A DNA stretch of 64,000 nucleotides, taken from contig CM075103.1 in the NCBI GenBank assembly GCA_037576195.1, forward strand, positions 12,958,001 through 13,022,000. The letters are read 5' to 3'. The position numbers and the translations under genes are program-made. This DNA comes from Phytoseiulus persimilis (taxonomy: Eukaryota > Arthropoda > Arachnida > Mesostigmata > Phytoseiidae). Of the stretch, positions 1 to 11,736 are shown piece by piece. Every line of letters begins with the position of its first letter. Position 1 is the stretch's first letter. The notes under the pieces are model-generated. The model ran no database searches. It saw nothing but the letters and a program-made list of their open reading frames with translations, and had not been told where the DNA came from.

Positions 1-3000
1 AGGGAACGCCTTGAGCATATTTGAGTAACTCTGTCACTCAGCCGGTCACTACTCTTGTCCCAACTCATCTCCTCGTTGCCGAGGAGACTGCACGAGGAGC
101 ACTGGCAGGGTTATGTTTGGCAACAAACTCACGACGAGCGCAGCACTTTCAACGTGAGCGAACCGGACGCGGACTTCCAGTTCCGCTCTTACTTGAGCTG
201 TCAACGGTTCAACCGTTGGTTAACTCCCGCTTCCAGCGAGCCGCCTCCTCGCAGACTTGCGTTCTCCTGATCCTTGATGCGTGTCCTCGGTGAGCCCTCG
301 TCGTGGCACGGGACAAACATCGAACGTTCAACGATTTACGAGCGGGCCAGCCGCGCGCTTCCGCAGCCGCGAAAACCAGCAGCAGCGGGAACATCCAATA
401 GTTTTATGACTTTTCGAAACGAGCTCCGCGTACGTTCAAACGGCTGGAGAGCTGCCTCTGCCTTGAAAACATACCGACCGACTAATTGGAGCGTTTTAAA
501 TTGCTACGCTTTGTTGTCCGTGGAGAGTTTCAGGACTTCAAGCCTATAGGAGTTTTGCCTTCGGGCTAGGGCGTGGCCGGCTGGTCGAGGAACTAACTTG
601 GCACTCTGTCCGAGCTGTGTCCTGAAGCCACACGCTTGAACTTTAATAGCGGCGGCCGTGATTATTCCGGATAAATGAAGCGCGCTCTGCGCCTGGAAGA
701 CCGATAGAACTGGAACTAACTCGATTTCCATCGCCTCCGCATCGAGCGCCCTCTACCAGACGATCCGGGACGGCCAAAGCACACAAGCTCAGAACATTCC
801 AGAAACCATCCTCCCGAGAACAAGCGCTTATCCTCAACCTCCTCCAACCGAAAAGCTGAATATTATCACAAACGTGCACAGCACCCCGCAGAACCTGATA
901 GCGCAGCCAGAAAGAGTGAACCTCATAGAATGGATCCACATCCCAGGTTGTCTTTTGTTGGCGGCTTGGGAGTGAGGATGATTGCATCTTATGATCCAAG
1001 CTAACGAACAGTTCTCCTTTTCCGAGCCCTCTTTCGTGTTCCTGTTTGTGCACAACTGCGAGAGAAATGCTTCCAGAGGGAACGGAAAAGTTTCCCGACA
1101 GTCTCGCGAAGGCTTCAGTTTTCCTGGGGAGAGAGACTCGGAAACAAGGTCGCAAACCATCCCGCGGAGTGAAAGTTTCAGCGAGGTCAGCTTCTATGTC
1201 CTCTTCATTGTCCCTTCTTTCCGTTGCACAGGTGGAAGGTACCGGGATCAGCTCTGATGGTATTGAAACTCTCTGGAAATGAAATCGCTCCGAAAAATAG
1301 CGGGACCGTAACGGGTGGTCACTGCGGAATGAGTTCTCATGGACACAAGTCGCAACGCTTCTTGGGCAATATTGCGTTTCCATTCAGGGGACTACGTGAC
1401 GTTGTCGCCCGAAAAGGACAAAACGACGTCCTCGATTGAGGGAACGTGCCGTTCCAGGACTGAATTCATGGCAGGTGCTCAAGTCCGAGGGGATGTGACA
1501 TTTCTGGATGGATACTCGGGAAACTAGTGGCGTTCGTCTTCAAGAAATTCTCAACTGCTCCCTCCTGAATATCTCCTCATCCTCAGGCTCCGCACGTTCA
1601 ATGAACCCTCGGGCAACAAGTTCCGTAAAGTTCCACGATGTCGACGAAAATCAGACGAGAAAACTCGCGCTCCGACTGACGCGAAGGGAGCTCTCTGTCG
1701 CAGAAACTCGACACCAGGTTGAAACGAGAAGATCGCACGTTCTCGAGTTCACCGCGTGCGCTGTTGGCATTGAAAGCGGAAGCCTCGTTGCTTGCTAGCG
1801 CCAAATTTAAGCGGCAGGACTCAGGCATCAGAGGCCACAGAAATTCCAAAGGGACGTTCACAACATAATAAACAACAACGAAAGAGGAAAAAAAGGTACG
1901 TACACACCTTGCTGGCCGGCCGATTTGTCCACATGAAAGAAAACATGGGTGCTAGGGTGCTTAGTGAACGCGGACATCAGATGGGAGGTTTTCTAGGGTT
2001 TCCGCCTGCGCCTGGATGAGCTCAGCTTCGGAGAGCCGCTCACCAGAATTTGTGGCCGCTATATCGGCCCAACCGAACTCCACTCGAACTGCTGCAGCTG
2101 CTGGCTCCGTTGTGAGGCGACCTCATCCGAACTATTTCACGTCCGCACGCTGTTCCGTCGCAAGAATTTTTTTCTCCGACGTATTCCGTTTCAAGGGAGT
2201 CGACAATAACGGCGGCGACGGAGGCGATAACGCGAACGTTTCCTTAGCTGGAGCACAACACGGCCGGTCGAGCTGAGCAGCGGCATTCACACTGAGCACC
2301 CCTGGCACGGATGCCATGTCTGCAGCTGGAAAAGATAGAAAAACCTCAGTTAATCTTTGCGATTCGCCAGCTCCGGATCTCGAGATGGAAATTCTGCGTC
2401 ATTCGCACCGAGAGTGCAGAACGCCAATGGAAGCTTCTCGGACTGAGATCACATTCATCTCGAAGAGAAAGTTGTATTCCGCTCCGGGAAGGCGCGGAGG
2501 TTCCCGAGGGAATCACAGACGACCCTCCCCAATAAACGGAACGTGATTCTCGCAGAGCCATCCGGAGTGTTCTTCGAAACAGGGATCAGATTTTTCTGAT
2601 GAGTAGAAATTCATGGAGGGATTCCGCTTAATCGAGCCACGTCGATCAAATCGAACCGCAGGTCCCAATAACCGGACCCCATCGTTCCCATGCTGCCCTC
2701 ATATATTTGGGACTGATGGAGTCTTGCACGGGAGAAACTGAAAATAGTGTGACTCCCCGATAGAACCGTAGCGGAGAGCGCTTGAAATTCGAAACTCGTC
2801 GGATGGTTGAGAAGTCTAGATATTGTTCTCTCGAGTGCCACCCCTCTCTGGAGGGATTAATTGTTGTGTTGGACTCCAATGCCCTCCCTCAGAACCCTGA
2901 CATCGCCGCGTTTCCCAGTGATGAAAGAACTTCTAAAAGCCGAAAGCCCTCGATGCTCGAGGAAACGGTCGAGCTGCCACCGGTGGCTCTCTGACCGCCA

Positions 3001-3852
3001 GCGCTCTTTTAGGCTTCCCAGCCCCGATTTGAACCCATTGTCCTTCCCGACAAACTCATCCGGCTCGTTGCTGTTTTCTCAGTTCCGGGGCGTCGATGGC
3101 ATCAATTCCCTCGGTCCTTCTTGCTTTGTTCTACTCCTGCCGATTGTTCGCGACGGCATGTCGTTCGCTCAATGAGTTCGCTCGTTCACCCGCTGCCCCG
3201 CTTTCTCCCCTCCGCCCGACGGAGTTGTTTGTTCTGCAGTCGGAACGCTCGTCTAATAGGCAGGCTAGCTGTGAAACGGTCGTCAGAAGCCGTTTGACGG
3301 GTCCAAACTGGGGTTTCGATTGATTTCTCCTCAGAAAGTGGTCTGTCCAACATCGGTCCTTTCCTACTGCCCCGGCTCCTCCTCCGGTGGCACGGGCCGG
3401 CCATGTGGACACCAGCCTTGCTCGATAAAGCTCGCACCGATCGCAGATCAAGGTGGCGTCTACAGAGACCGCTGAGCGGGGGCTCTTTGACACTTATTCG
3501 ATTCGTGCGGCCGTTTTTGCCATCCGCCCCCTGGTCCTGTCAATATTTCACCGGGAAGCCAGCATACATTGTTCTACAAGGTATGCCAGCCCCTGTCGTT
3601 CATTGTGATATCGTTGTAGCAGCGGCTCCTGCTGCTGTTGTTGCCGATCGCGCATATTGTGATTCTGTTGTACTCCTGGAGATTGACGTCGATGGGTACG
3701 CGTTGGCACTGAGCTGGCCCAAGATCGAGTGCCCCAGTGGAGAATATAAAGACCTCTACGACGAATTCTCGAGCTCTCCTTTTCCAACCTGTTCGTTCCA
3801 AGATCATCCTTCGTCATTCCGTTGACGACTGACAGTGCTGTGGGTTTCCATC

Positions 3853-3890
3853 AGAGAGAGAGAGAGTGGTGGGGGGGGGGGAGGGGGGAG
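3853..3890. repeat. (AG)n microsatellite joined to poly(G) tract
   Basis: An AG dinucleotide run is followed by 11 consecutive G (3871-3881), one A and six more G. This is the first of a series of long G/C mononucleotide tracts in the window. Such tracts are prone to polymerase slippage and to sequencing error, so the length shown may not be exact. Confidence 0.9.
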
Positions 3891-4206
3891 AGAAATGATT
3901 GATGAAGAGGGATGCAAAGAAAACACTGTGTGATTGTGAGCTCCCTCTTGCGAACGACCCATTCAATCCACGCGTCTCTCGCTTCTTGTGAGTCATCCGA
4001 CACGGGCTCTGCCCAGCGGCCTCCGGGACTCGGCCCCGCAATAGCAAACGCGTTCAACGTCACCGTCATCTACGTTTTCGAAGACCGCTTTTGACAACAC
4101 TCCGAGAGCGTATGTTCGGTGAAGCAACACAATCGACGATGTCCAAAGCTGACCTGACAGGCTCCTTGGTGAGTTTCAGAGAGGAGGAGGATTTCTGGGA
4201 ACCGGA

Positions 4207-4218
4207 GGGGGGGGGGGG
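4207..4218. repeat. poly(G) tract, 12 bases
   Basis: Twelve consecutive G follow GGA in otherwise mixed sequence. The reverse strand reads as poly(C), giving proline runs in shadow frames that should not be taken as protein evidence. Confidence 0.9.
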
Positions 4219-5600
4219 ACGTGTTCAGCCGAGAGAGAGGGGAATTACGGAGGGGATTCCCACAGCCGACAACGGAAGATATCGGAGCCAGGGAGGGACT
4301 GACCGATCGGAGCCTCATGCTGACCTTGAACTCAATGCCTGTCTCAACGTTTTCGTTGAGCTGTTGTGAGACTAACGGGGCGGCGAATATATGAGAATGG
4401 CGATTATATCTCCCCCATTGCCCACTCCTTTCAGCGTGACATGTCAGTTCACATTCGATGCTCTGACGCGGATCTCTCCGATTCCCTCTGACAACTCGGC
4501 TTGACACAAAAATATTGGGCTTCGACTTCATTCAGCCTTGAAGCAAGCAGTACCGGATCTTGACCAAGTTCCAGGAGCACTTCCGCGGTCAGTGGGACTG
4601 CAAACTTTTTTCTGCCTCAACGTCCTCAGGGGAGGGACACTCGGATGTCTCCGGGTTATTCGCATTTGGTGTCCAAGAATAACTTGGGACAAAACCGGGC
4701 TCCAGTGAACCTTACGAAAATCGTATAGGCAAGACGTCAAGGCGCCGCTCGAGCGTGCTCCATTTTCGCGGTGCTGATAGCCGCTTCGTGATCTCGCATT
4801 GATTCCAACTCGATTTGCAACGGAGGTGAGGTCTGAGTTACAGTTGTTGTTGATTGTATGAAATCAGCTGTCACCGGAAACATACGGTGAGAGATTCCTC
4901 ATTTGATGCGCCCCAACGCTTGGACCTTCGGGTCACCTTCTAGCGACCATCGTGGGCCTCCTCACTCCCGAACCTCCTCGGTGCATTAGCCGACGGGTCG
5001 ATGCCACCATACATCGGGTGATTCCAAATTATCGAGCACCAGATTTTTATGGCTTTTCTCAGGGCTTCAGGTTCCGTGCAGCGAAGGGACAAAGCTCTAT
5101 CCTCTGTTACTCTCGCATCACTCTTCCAGCTCTGGGATGCTCCAGAGGAGGCCGCGAATCATATTGACGTCCGGCTGCGGTCACAACTTCTGGTCCTCAT
5201 AGCCTCGGCTCCCAGCAGATAACATAGCTCCCTGTTCGAATGAGGCAGGGGAAGAGTCCTTCCTGACTGGCCTGCGTGGGAGACACCCCGACTTCACGGG
5301 GGAAACAACTGATCTGATTCAGAATGCTGCAAGTCTCAGAACGATCCGCAGCAGAGAGTCTCGGTGAGACGCACCCCTGCTCGTTCTATCTCGAGAACGG
5401 AGCTCTCCCTACTTCGAAAAAATAACGCTGGAATCAAATTGGGAGGGGAGGCAGCAAAATAGATAGTTGCCCCAGGCGGCATCAGAGCGTTGCACACCAT
5501 TGTTCCGGGAAACACCTCTCAGATTTCCAGTAGCTGGTCTGAAACTTCGGCTCGTTCGAGAAATTGCTTTTTGCCTGACATGGAACGCCCAAAATCATCC

Positions 5601-5608
5601 TATTAGAC
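5601..5608. repeat. hAT target-site duplication, left copy
   Basis: TATTAGAC lies immediately before the left terminus of the hAT element and is repeated exactly at 8099-8106, immediately after the right terminus. Eight bp is the duplication length made by hAT transposases. A perfect pair means the insertion has had little time to decay. Confidence 0.95.
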
Positions 5609-5654
5609 CAGAGGTGGGCAAAGTGCGGCCCGCGGGCCGCATGCGGCCCGCGAG
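5609..5654 (+). repeat. hAT left terminal and subterminal inverted repeat
   Basis: The end begins CAGAGGTGGGCAA. It is followed at 5625-5640 by the perfect 16-bp palindrome GCGGCCCGCGGGCCGC and at 5643-5652 by another GCGGCCCGCG half. In hAT elements, short subterminal repeats are where transposase binds, so these copies are the likely binding sites; that role is inferred. Confidence 0.9.
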
Positions 5655-5979
5655 TTGACCCCTGCGTTTGAGCAGGGTTTTGCACAACTCAAGCGCTCAA
5701 AATCGCCAAATGGCTTCCATGGAGGCAGAGATTCGGCAAAAAGCCATACTGTGAACACGAACTTGCCTATTTCTATCGCTCCCAGTCTCCTCTCTTGACG
5801 TCTCTCCGCCCCACGATTCAGCATCTACCACTGTTGCGCCGGCGCCGTCTGGCTCCCGAATCTTCGAGAATGATCTGAGAGGAACGGAAGGAATTTTCTT
5901 CCACAGGCAGCTCTCAGTGTTCTCACAAAATGCTAGGAAAATGAGTTCCCCGAACGAGTTACGGTTCCATGAATACATT

Positions 5980-5985
5980 TTTATT
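5980..5985 (-). promoter_or_regulatory. AATAAA polyadenylation signal of the hAT transposase
   Basis: On the minus strand AATAAA spans 5985 to 5980 and shares two bases with the TAA stop codon (5986-5984). The transposase transcript therefore has a signal at its stop and needs almost no 3' UTR. The hexamer is exact; its use is inferred. Confidence 0.6.
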
Positions 5986-7771
5986 ATTCATTCGACTCAC
6001 GAGCGGATCTCTCTCTGACAATCCTGTCGATGTCGGGTTTGAAATTTGATGTTGCGATCCGCAGAACGTTCTCAAGGTTGGAATTTGAGATTCTTGACCG
6101 TCGTCGAGATTTGTTCTGATTCATTATGCTGAAGCTCTGTTCACAGATGTATGTGCTACCGAAAAGTGACATCAGCTTCGTCGCATGGTTACAAATATTG
6201 GGGAAAATACGCCGATCCAGGGATCGGTAAAATTCTAGCAGAGAGCTCTCCCTATGTATCGTTTTCAAAGTAAGATTATTCTGAAGCGTGATAAGTTCGA
6301 GCTGAACCGTCGTAGGGGCGGTATGAATATCGATCGCGAACGGATCGGAGAAAAGAAGAAAATCAGCCTCTGACGCACTGAAGTCTGCGAAACGAATCTG
6401 AAACTCCTGTAGAAGGTTCTCAAGATCTCCCTTGAACTGGATGCACATGGCGTCTTTTTCGTCGGATTCAAGGAGCGTCATCTCAGTCCTCGGGAAATGA
6501 GCGAGGATCCCGTTCGAAAATTGAAATATGAACAGTTTCAACGTATCAACAAAGCTCCTCACTTCCAAGAAGAGATCTGATGCAAACTTCTGTTTGCCTT
6601 GTAGCTTAATGTTGAGATCATTCATGTGACCCATGATGTCAGCGAGGAAGGCAACTTCCTGCCAAAACTTCGGCTCTTTGATCTCACTCGCGAAGTTTCC
6701 GTGCTGTTCGGCGAAACGGAGAATCTCCGCCCTGAGTGCGAAGAAGCGATCCAACATCATCCCGCGGCTGAGCCACCGCACCTCCGTGTGATAGATAATG
6801 TCGCCAAATTCGGCGTCAACTTCGTCCAAGAACGCGCGGAACGATCGGTGAGTCAGGGCTCGCGAACGAATATAATTGACCGTTGAATTCACTTGCGACA
6901 ATATCTTCTTGCATTTGAAGACTTTTCCACAAAGCGCTTCTTGATGGATGATGCAGTGATATTTCAGGAATGGCACGTTGAGATTGTTCTCTAGAAGTGC
7001 GAGGGCTCCATTGCGCCTTCCTGTCATTGATGGAGCTCCATCAGTGCAACACCCACTGATTTTCAGCGGCGGGAGCTTGAAGTGCTCGATGACTCTGAGA
7101 ACCTCATCACAGATATCTTTCCCGGTCGTGGTTCCCATGATCGAACACATCGCCGCCAACTCCTCAAAGATCTCCATATTCGAATTGATCGCACGAACAA
7201 AAATGAGGAGTTGAGCAGTATCGCTCAGGTCTGTGCTCTCATCCATCGCGAGCGACCACCATTCGATGTGATCCACACGATGGCTGAGCTGCTCCGTGAT
7301 GTTCGTCGCGATGTCACCGATTCTCCTAGTAATGGTTCTCCTCGAAAGGCTCAAGTCGGTGAACTTTTCGGAAGATTCGGGGCACACTTGGTTCGCGGCG
7401 ATCATAAGACACTTCTTGATGAAATCGCCCTCCGTGAAAGGGCGGCCAGCAGATGCGACTTCTTGAGCAATCAGGTAGCTCGCTCTGATCGATGCTTCGT
7501 CAGAAACGACTTCTGACGGGACTCTCTGTCGCTCCTGTAGAGCAGTCTTCAGTGTCTCAATCCTGCTGAATCTCTCCCACCCTGAGAAGATCTCCTCACC
7601 TTGGTGGGTGGATTCGTAGTGCCGCCGCAGATTGTACTCCTTGAAGACGGACAGGGTTTTCTCACAGATCAAACACGTTGGTTTTCCTCCCAACTCTACG
7701 AAGAAAAACTTCTCTGTCCATTCGGGCTGGAACCTCCGATTTTCGTCACCGATTGTTCGCTTCGATGCCAT
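5984..7771 (-). CDS. hAT-family transposase, BED finger and RNase H-like (GTF2IRD2/ZBED-type)
   Basis: The predicted 595-residue protein cuts and rejoins its own element through the inverted ends and acts in the nucleus. The ATG at 7771 has A at -3 and G at +4 and gives the familiar MASKR start. The same frame stays open upstream to 7873, but that extension begins at a TTG codon. Residues counted from this ATG: a BED-type zinc finger (C33, C36, H51, H56); the first catalytic Asp D177 in AMDESTD; the second Asp D244 in CTDGAPSM; the Arg-Trp pair R332-W333 in VRWLSRG; and a C-terminal hAT dimerisation region with CEQSFS, whose E544 sits where the last catalytic acid is expected. The middle (YHCIIHQEALCGK, YIRSRALTHRSF) matches the GTF2IRD2 and ZBED group derived from hAT transposases. 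There is no frameshift or internal stop. Length is normal for the family. Family assignment is firm; present activity is inferred. Confidence 0.95.
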   Translation of the reverse strand: MASKRTIGDENRRFQPEWTEKFFFVELGGKPTCLICEKTLSVFKEYNLRRHYESTHQGEEIFSGWERFSRIETLKTALQERQRVPSEVVSDEASIRASYLIAQEVASAGRPFTEGDFIKKCLMIAANQVCPESSEKFTDLSLSRRTITRRIGDIATNITEQLSHRVDHIEWWSLAMDESTDLSDTAQLLIFVRAINSNMEIFEELAAMCSIMGTTTGKDICDEVLRVIEHFKLPPLKISGCCTDGAPSMTGRRNGALALLENNLNVPFLKYHCIIHQEALCGKVFKCKKILSQVNSTVNYIRSRALTHRSFRAFLDEVDAEFGDIIYHTEVRWLSRGMMLDRFFALRAEILRFAEQHGNFASEIKEPKFWQEVAFLADIMGHMNDLNIKLQGKQKFASDLFLEVRSFVDTLKLFIFQFSNGILAHFPRTEMTLLESDEKDAMCIQFKGDLENLLQEFQIRFADFSASEADFLLFSDPFAIDIHTAPTTVQLELITLQNNLTLKTIHRESSLLEFYRSLDRRIFPNICNHATKLMSLFGSTYICEQSFSIMNQNKSRRRSRISNSNLENVLRIATSNFKPDIDRIVRERSARESNE

Positions 7772-7980
7772 TCTCAACACAGCTATTCGACGAGTGAATC
7801 TAGTGTTCACTTTTCGTTCGTCACATCGACGTGTTGTGATATTTCTGGAGCTCAGATTTCTCATTCTCGCCAAGAAAACAATGCCGGAGTTCGAAACCCG
7901 ATCTCTGTCGGTTGTTGCTCTCTGGAGTCACGTCATAAGGCCCACGAATACAAGAAGCTCGCTGAGATACGTTCTCTGAA

Positions 7981-8098
7981 GCGGCCCGTAAGTTTGAACC
8001 GCCGCGATGTTCCTCTGCACTGCGGCCCGCGAAGCAGATTTTGCGGCCCGCGGGCCACATTTTGCGGCCCGCGGGCCGCACCAAGTTGCCCACCCCTG
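7981..8098 (-). repeat. hAT right terminal inverted repeat and subterminal GC array
   Basis: Four copies of a GCGGCCCG core start at about 7981, 8022, 8043 and 8064. The third and fourth are extended toward the GCGGCCCGCGGGCC palindrome and separated by short T-rich spacers. The end, read on the minus strand, is CAGGGGTGGGCAACTTGG. The region lies upstream of the transposase and must also hold its promoter, so transposase binding could repress its own gene; that is inference from layout. Confidence 0.88.
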
Positions 8099-8106
8099 TA
8101 TTAGAC
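8099..8106. repeat. hAT target-site duplication, right copy
   Basis: TATTAGAC follows the last base of the element (the G of CCCCTG) and matches 5601-5608 exactly. Confidence 0.95.
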
Positions 8107-8339
8107 GATCGGATAGAAATGTCGAGCCTCAAGACTTGGCTGCCTCGGGGGGTTCTGGGGTAGTGAAAGACAACACCTCGCCTCAAATCAAGTTCTTTGG
8201 ATAATCCATCGGATCGTCGAGACACCGAGATCTCGACGAACGTATTCTTGGGGTCGTCAGACGCGAGAACTCAGGGGCAAGGCAAAAAGGAGTGGCGTTC
8301 GCATTTCATTGAGAGGACACAGGGACGCTCGCATGGCAT

Positions 8340-8359
8340 CCCCCCCCCCCCCCCCCCCC
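8340..8359. repeat. poly(C) tract, 20 bases
   Basis: Twenty consecutive C, followed by TT and five more C. It produces false proline or glycine runs in overlapping frames. Confidence 0.9.
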
Positions 8360-10300
8360 TTCCCCCGCGAGAGGTCCAACCCGGAGCGCTGAAGCACCGA
8401 TCGGACCAGATTCGAGTCTCCGAGCAACTCAACCTCTCCAGCTGAAGCTCGGGCAGGAGTAAACGGCGGCCACCAGGCAATGAATAACATTGGACGGAAA
8501 ATAATGGACGACTTCACAATCCATCACTCTCGACCGAAGCACTGGAGCCTTCTGCACAGGACAGAAATGGTGGAACATCAAACCGTGCATGAGGGCCCTG
8601 ATTGGTTCGGAGATGCGAGACAGTTGGAAGCGCGACATTTGCATTTGACGTCGCGCTAATAACTCTCGACGGCTTCGTCAACGGTTTGAGAGGCAGACTG
8701 TCGGATCGACATCGGAGAAACAACAATTCGGTTCATCTGATTCGAGGCTCCAGGTTGATGGATCCAGTTGCTGCCGACTGACTCCGTTGATCGATTTCGG
8801 TTGAAATGGGCCTTGCATCAGTGTTGGATGTTTCTCGCGGTGGAGACCGACCACAAGCCATTCGGCGTCGACCAAAGCAGCCGCCGCTAATTCCGACGAG
8901 CTTGAAGCGACCTGCAATTATTCGTCGCGGTTCCTATGAGTTTCCCCATCGTGCTGCTGAGCAGGGCCCGCTGCCACCGGGTCGGTCGGCGCCCGCACGA
9001 CCGAGTGAGCACTTCAACCCGAGAGCTGACATTTATGCTCGCCGGTTCTCCGTGTCAGAGTTGCAACAAGAGACACGCGTTCGAGCAGACGTCCGGAGAG
9101 ACCGATAGTAATCGAAATGAGAGAACACGACGACAGGCGTTGCGCGAGAGCGATATAGATTCTCCGATAGAGCTTGAGCGACGGCCAATGCTAGCAGAGG
9201 TCATCGTTCGGAGAGCTTTCGTCAACAAAGAATCAACTGTTTCCTCTCGGAGCTGCGACAACTCGGCTGGGCCCCGAGGAGTACATCTTTTCCGGAGAGC
9301 ATTAGCGCAGCTTCAGTCAACATTGAACATGGTACACAAAAGCATCGTCAACATGTCGTCTGGCTGGGGGTTTTGCTCCTCAGATCGGAATCGCATTGAC
9401 GCGAAAAAAAAGCCGACCAGCCTCGCGTTTTTCCTCGAATCGCACTCGCGAGGTTCAAACCAACAGATTGCTTCGAATTTCCCGAGCGGCCGGATTCCTG
9501 TTCTACGCTGCCCGGGATCGGAGACGAGCGAGAAAAAATCGAAAAAGAGCTCTGAGCTGAGCGGACAAACAGAAATGTTCCCTCGAGTGTGAGCCTCCGG
9601 CTCGGAGAGAACGAGTTTACGAGTTTTTAGGAGAATTAACGGCTCTCCCAAACAAGCACGGTCACGTAATGCACACAACAACTCCTATGCAAAGGGGAGC
9701 TGAACCGGAAAGCGATGGCTCGGTCGAGTTTCCGACTCGGCTGTCGGTGGAGCTCATCGCCAAAATCGGATGACGAATCGTGCGAGTCCCTGCGGTTCTC
9801 CATCGAGGTTCGAGCTGTCAGTGGCTCTCGTTGACTTCGGATGGAATGTGAAAGAGCTGCCCGATATTAATCGGAGAACTATCAGCTCCCCATGGCCTTC
9901 GAGTGCTCAGCGAATCGGTCGGGAATATCGATCCCCACTTTGACTGGCTCGGCGGAAACGTTCGAGATCCACCCAGCAGTCACATTCCTCTGATTCAGAG
10001 CCTCCCATTTGCGTGACATATGATTCACGAGGTGGGGAGTTCCTCAATTCGCGAAACTCGACTCTGACACCCTCTCCAACTTGGAAAACTCCCATCCAGC
10101 TTGTTTCAAGGATTCAAGAACGGCTGCTCTGCACGAAAAATGAAGATACGTTCGCGTTTGTCTGATGAGCTCCCGAATCAATGGTCGGATCGACACGAAA
10201 CTTGTGATTGTGAAGCGGGTCTCCAAGAAGGACATGTATCAGCCCCTTCCTGCTCTCAAACGGTCCTTTGCCTCATGCATTTATAAACAAGCATCGGGAA

Positions 10301-10333
10301 TCGTTCGTTCGTGAGTTTGTTCGTTTGTTCTCG
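10301..10333 (+). repeat. Degenerate GTTC/GTTT simple repeat
   Basis: Tetranucleotide-like units of TTCG and TTTG repeat for about 33 bases. It is short and imperfect. An ATTTATAAAC string lies just upstream near 10280, but I do not call a promoter there. Confidence 0.5.
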
Positions 10334-11736
10334 ATAAACTTCGGCTTGACTAATGGGATCGGCACGGAACTTGCAGAACGTTGTAGAGCGGCTCTCTGAG
10401 CAGGATATAGGCCCCGCCCCCGGCCCTTCTCGAACGATTATTGGCCTCATTAATCTACGAACGTGTATGGAAGCCAAAGTGCAACAATCTATTTTCACGA
10501 AACACTCTGGCACCGGTGATCTAAGGGACTTGGCTTTATACCTCGGCAGCGGCACTGAATCGTGACAAACGTCGGAGTCCCGCGGGCGCTGAGAAGTCTC
10601 GACACCTCGATGATCAGCTTCCTTTTCTATTTCGTGTTCCTGCCCTCGTGGCGGGAGTGGAGGAATAGAGGGCATCTTCCTTAACGCTGAGAGCACTTGT
10701 ATCAGTGTAGAGGCGATCCGCGGATTCTGATACAAGGTAAAGCTAGGCATTCTGAAGGCTCTTCCGTGGCCACAGGAGTGGAACGGTTCGAGGCACGCCG
10801 CAGAATTTCGAAAGTTTCCGGAAATTGAGAAATATCGCTGTTCTCGTGTTATTTGACTCCGATGCCACCACGCGGGCCGCCGTGCACGCTCGGACCGTGG
10901 CCGAAACTCCACTTGAAGGTCTTTCCGCTGAAAAAAGCGGCAGGAGTATTTTCCGATATGGGACGAAGAGGCGGAGAAGAAAAATATATCCGGAAACCTT
11001 TTCGGAGCGTCCGATTCTTCCCCGCCGCGGCATTTCGCACAGCGCACAGCTCGCCCGCTCTATAGGTCGGAGCGGTTCGAAAGGCGGCGGAGTTCAAAGT
11101 GCAGAACGAACGAAAACTATTCCTTATCTGGCGGTCTCAACTCATTCGTTTCCAGATTGCCTCTCTTCCACACGGAAGCGACTTATTGTAGGTCCGATAG
11201 ATTACGCCTTGAACCAGCGAAATTTTCTCACTGGATCTCCGGCGGTTGCTTGCACTATCCCAAAAAAAAGTCTCCAGATAAGTTCTGGGGGAGAAAACAA
11301 AAGAGAGGTCGCGGTCCCGAGCTGTTCCTTCCAATTCGTAACAGTTTAGTTGTGAAGGGCTCGGGGCAAGGGTGGGAGCCAATCTGCGCGGAGGGTGAAG
11401 ATCCGTTCCACCGGAACCCACTCCACCGACGAGTCTCCTCTCGCAATCGCAAAGCGTGGACAGCGGAGTTTGCCGGAAACAGCAGGCTAAAGAGTCCGCG
11501 TTTTATGCTGTCGCTGTGTTTGGATTCCCTCACCTAACCTGACCCAAACTAACCCGCGCGCTCACCAGCTCTACGCGGCTGCGGGACACCCGTGTTCAGT
11601 GCCATGCTACGCGCACCACAACGATGGATCCAGGAGGATGCTGCTTTTAAGTTCTCAGTTTTTACCGCAAAATAGTCCTCGATGCCATTTGTCATTCCGT
11701 CGAACCCGCGTGTTTCGCGATTGGGAGAGGGACCAG

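Larger units (their letters stand above)
1..5600. other. Gene-free stretch left of the hAT element
   Basis: I see no recognisable gene here. The longest open frame (246 codons, minus strand, 643-1383) has no motif I know and is overlapped by open frames on the other strand. Structure present: a GTT/GCT triplet-rich patch at 3613-3645 containing a small AGCAGC/GCTGCT hairpin (3618-3636), an (AG)n tract running into poly(G) at 3853-3890, and a 12-base G run at 4207-4218. Exons of an unfamiliar gene cannot be excluded. Confidence 0.6.
5609..8098 (-). mobile_element. Complete hAT DNA transposon (Charlie/GTF2IRD2-like)
   Basis: This 2,490-bp element is bounded by an exact 8-bp duplication (TATTAGAC) and imperfect terminal inverted repeats: left CAGAGGTGGGCAA, right (reverse complement) CAGGGGTGGGCAA, one mismatch in 13. 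CAGNGGTGGGCAA is the usual end of Charlie-type hAT elements. Inside each end lie repeated GCGGCCCGCG motifs, several as the 16-bp palindrome GCGGCCCGCGGGCCGC. The element carries one uninterrupted transposase frame on the minus strand. Intact ends, intact duplication and an open transposase together suggest a recent and possibly autonomous insertion; activity itself is inference. I see no second copy in this window. Confidence 0.95.

Noticed and set aside
643..1383. 246-codon minus frame
   Set aside because: No recognisable domain; open frames on the opposite strand overlap it.
7082..7516. 144-codon plus frame inside the hAT element
   Set aside because: It is antisense to the transposase and reflects its codon use.
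11530..11556. CCTAACCTGACCCAAACTAACCC, similar to the arthropod telomere unit CCTAA
   Set aside because: Units are irregular and only one or two match, so it is not a telomeric array.
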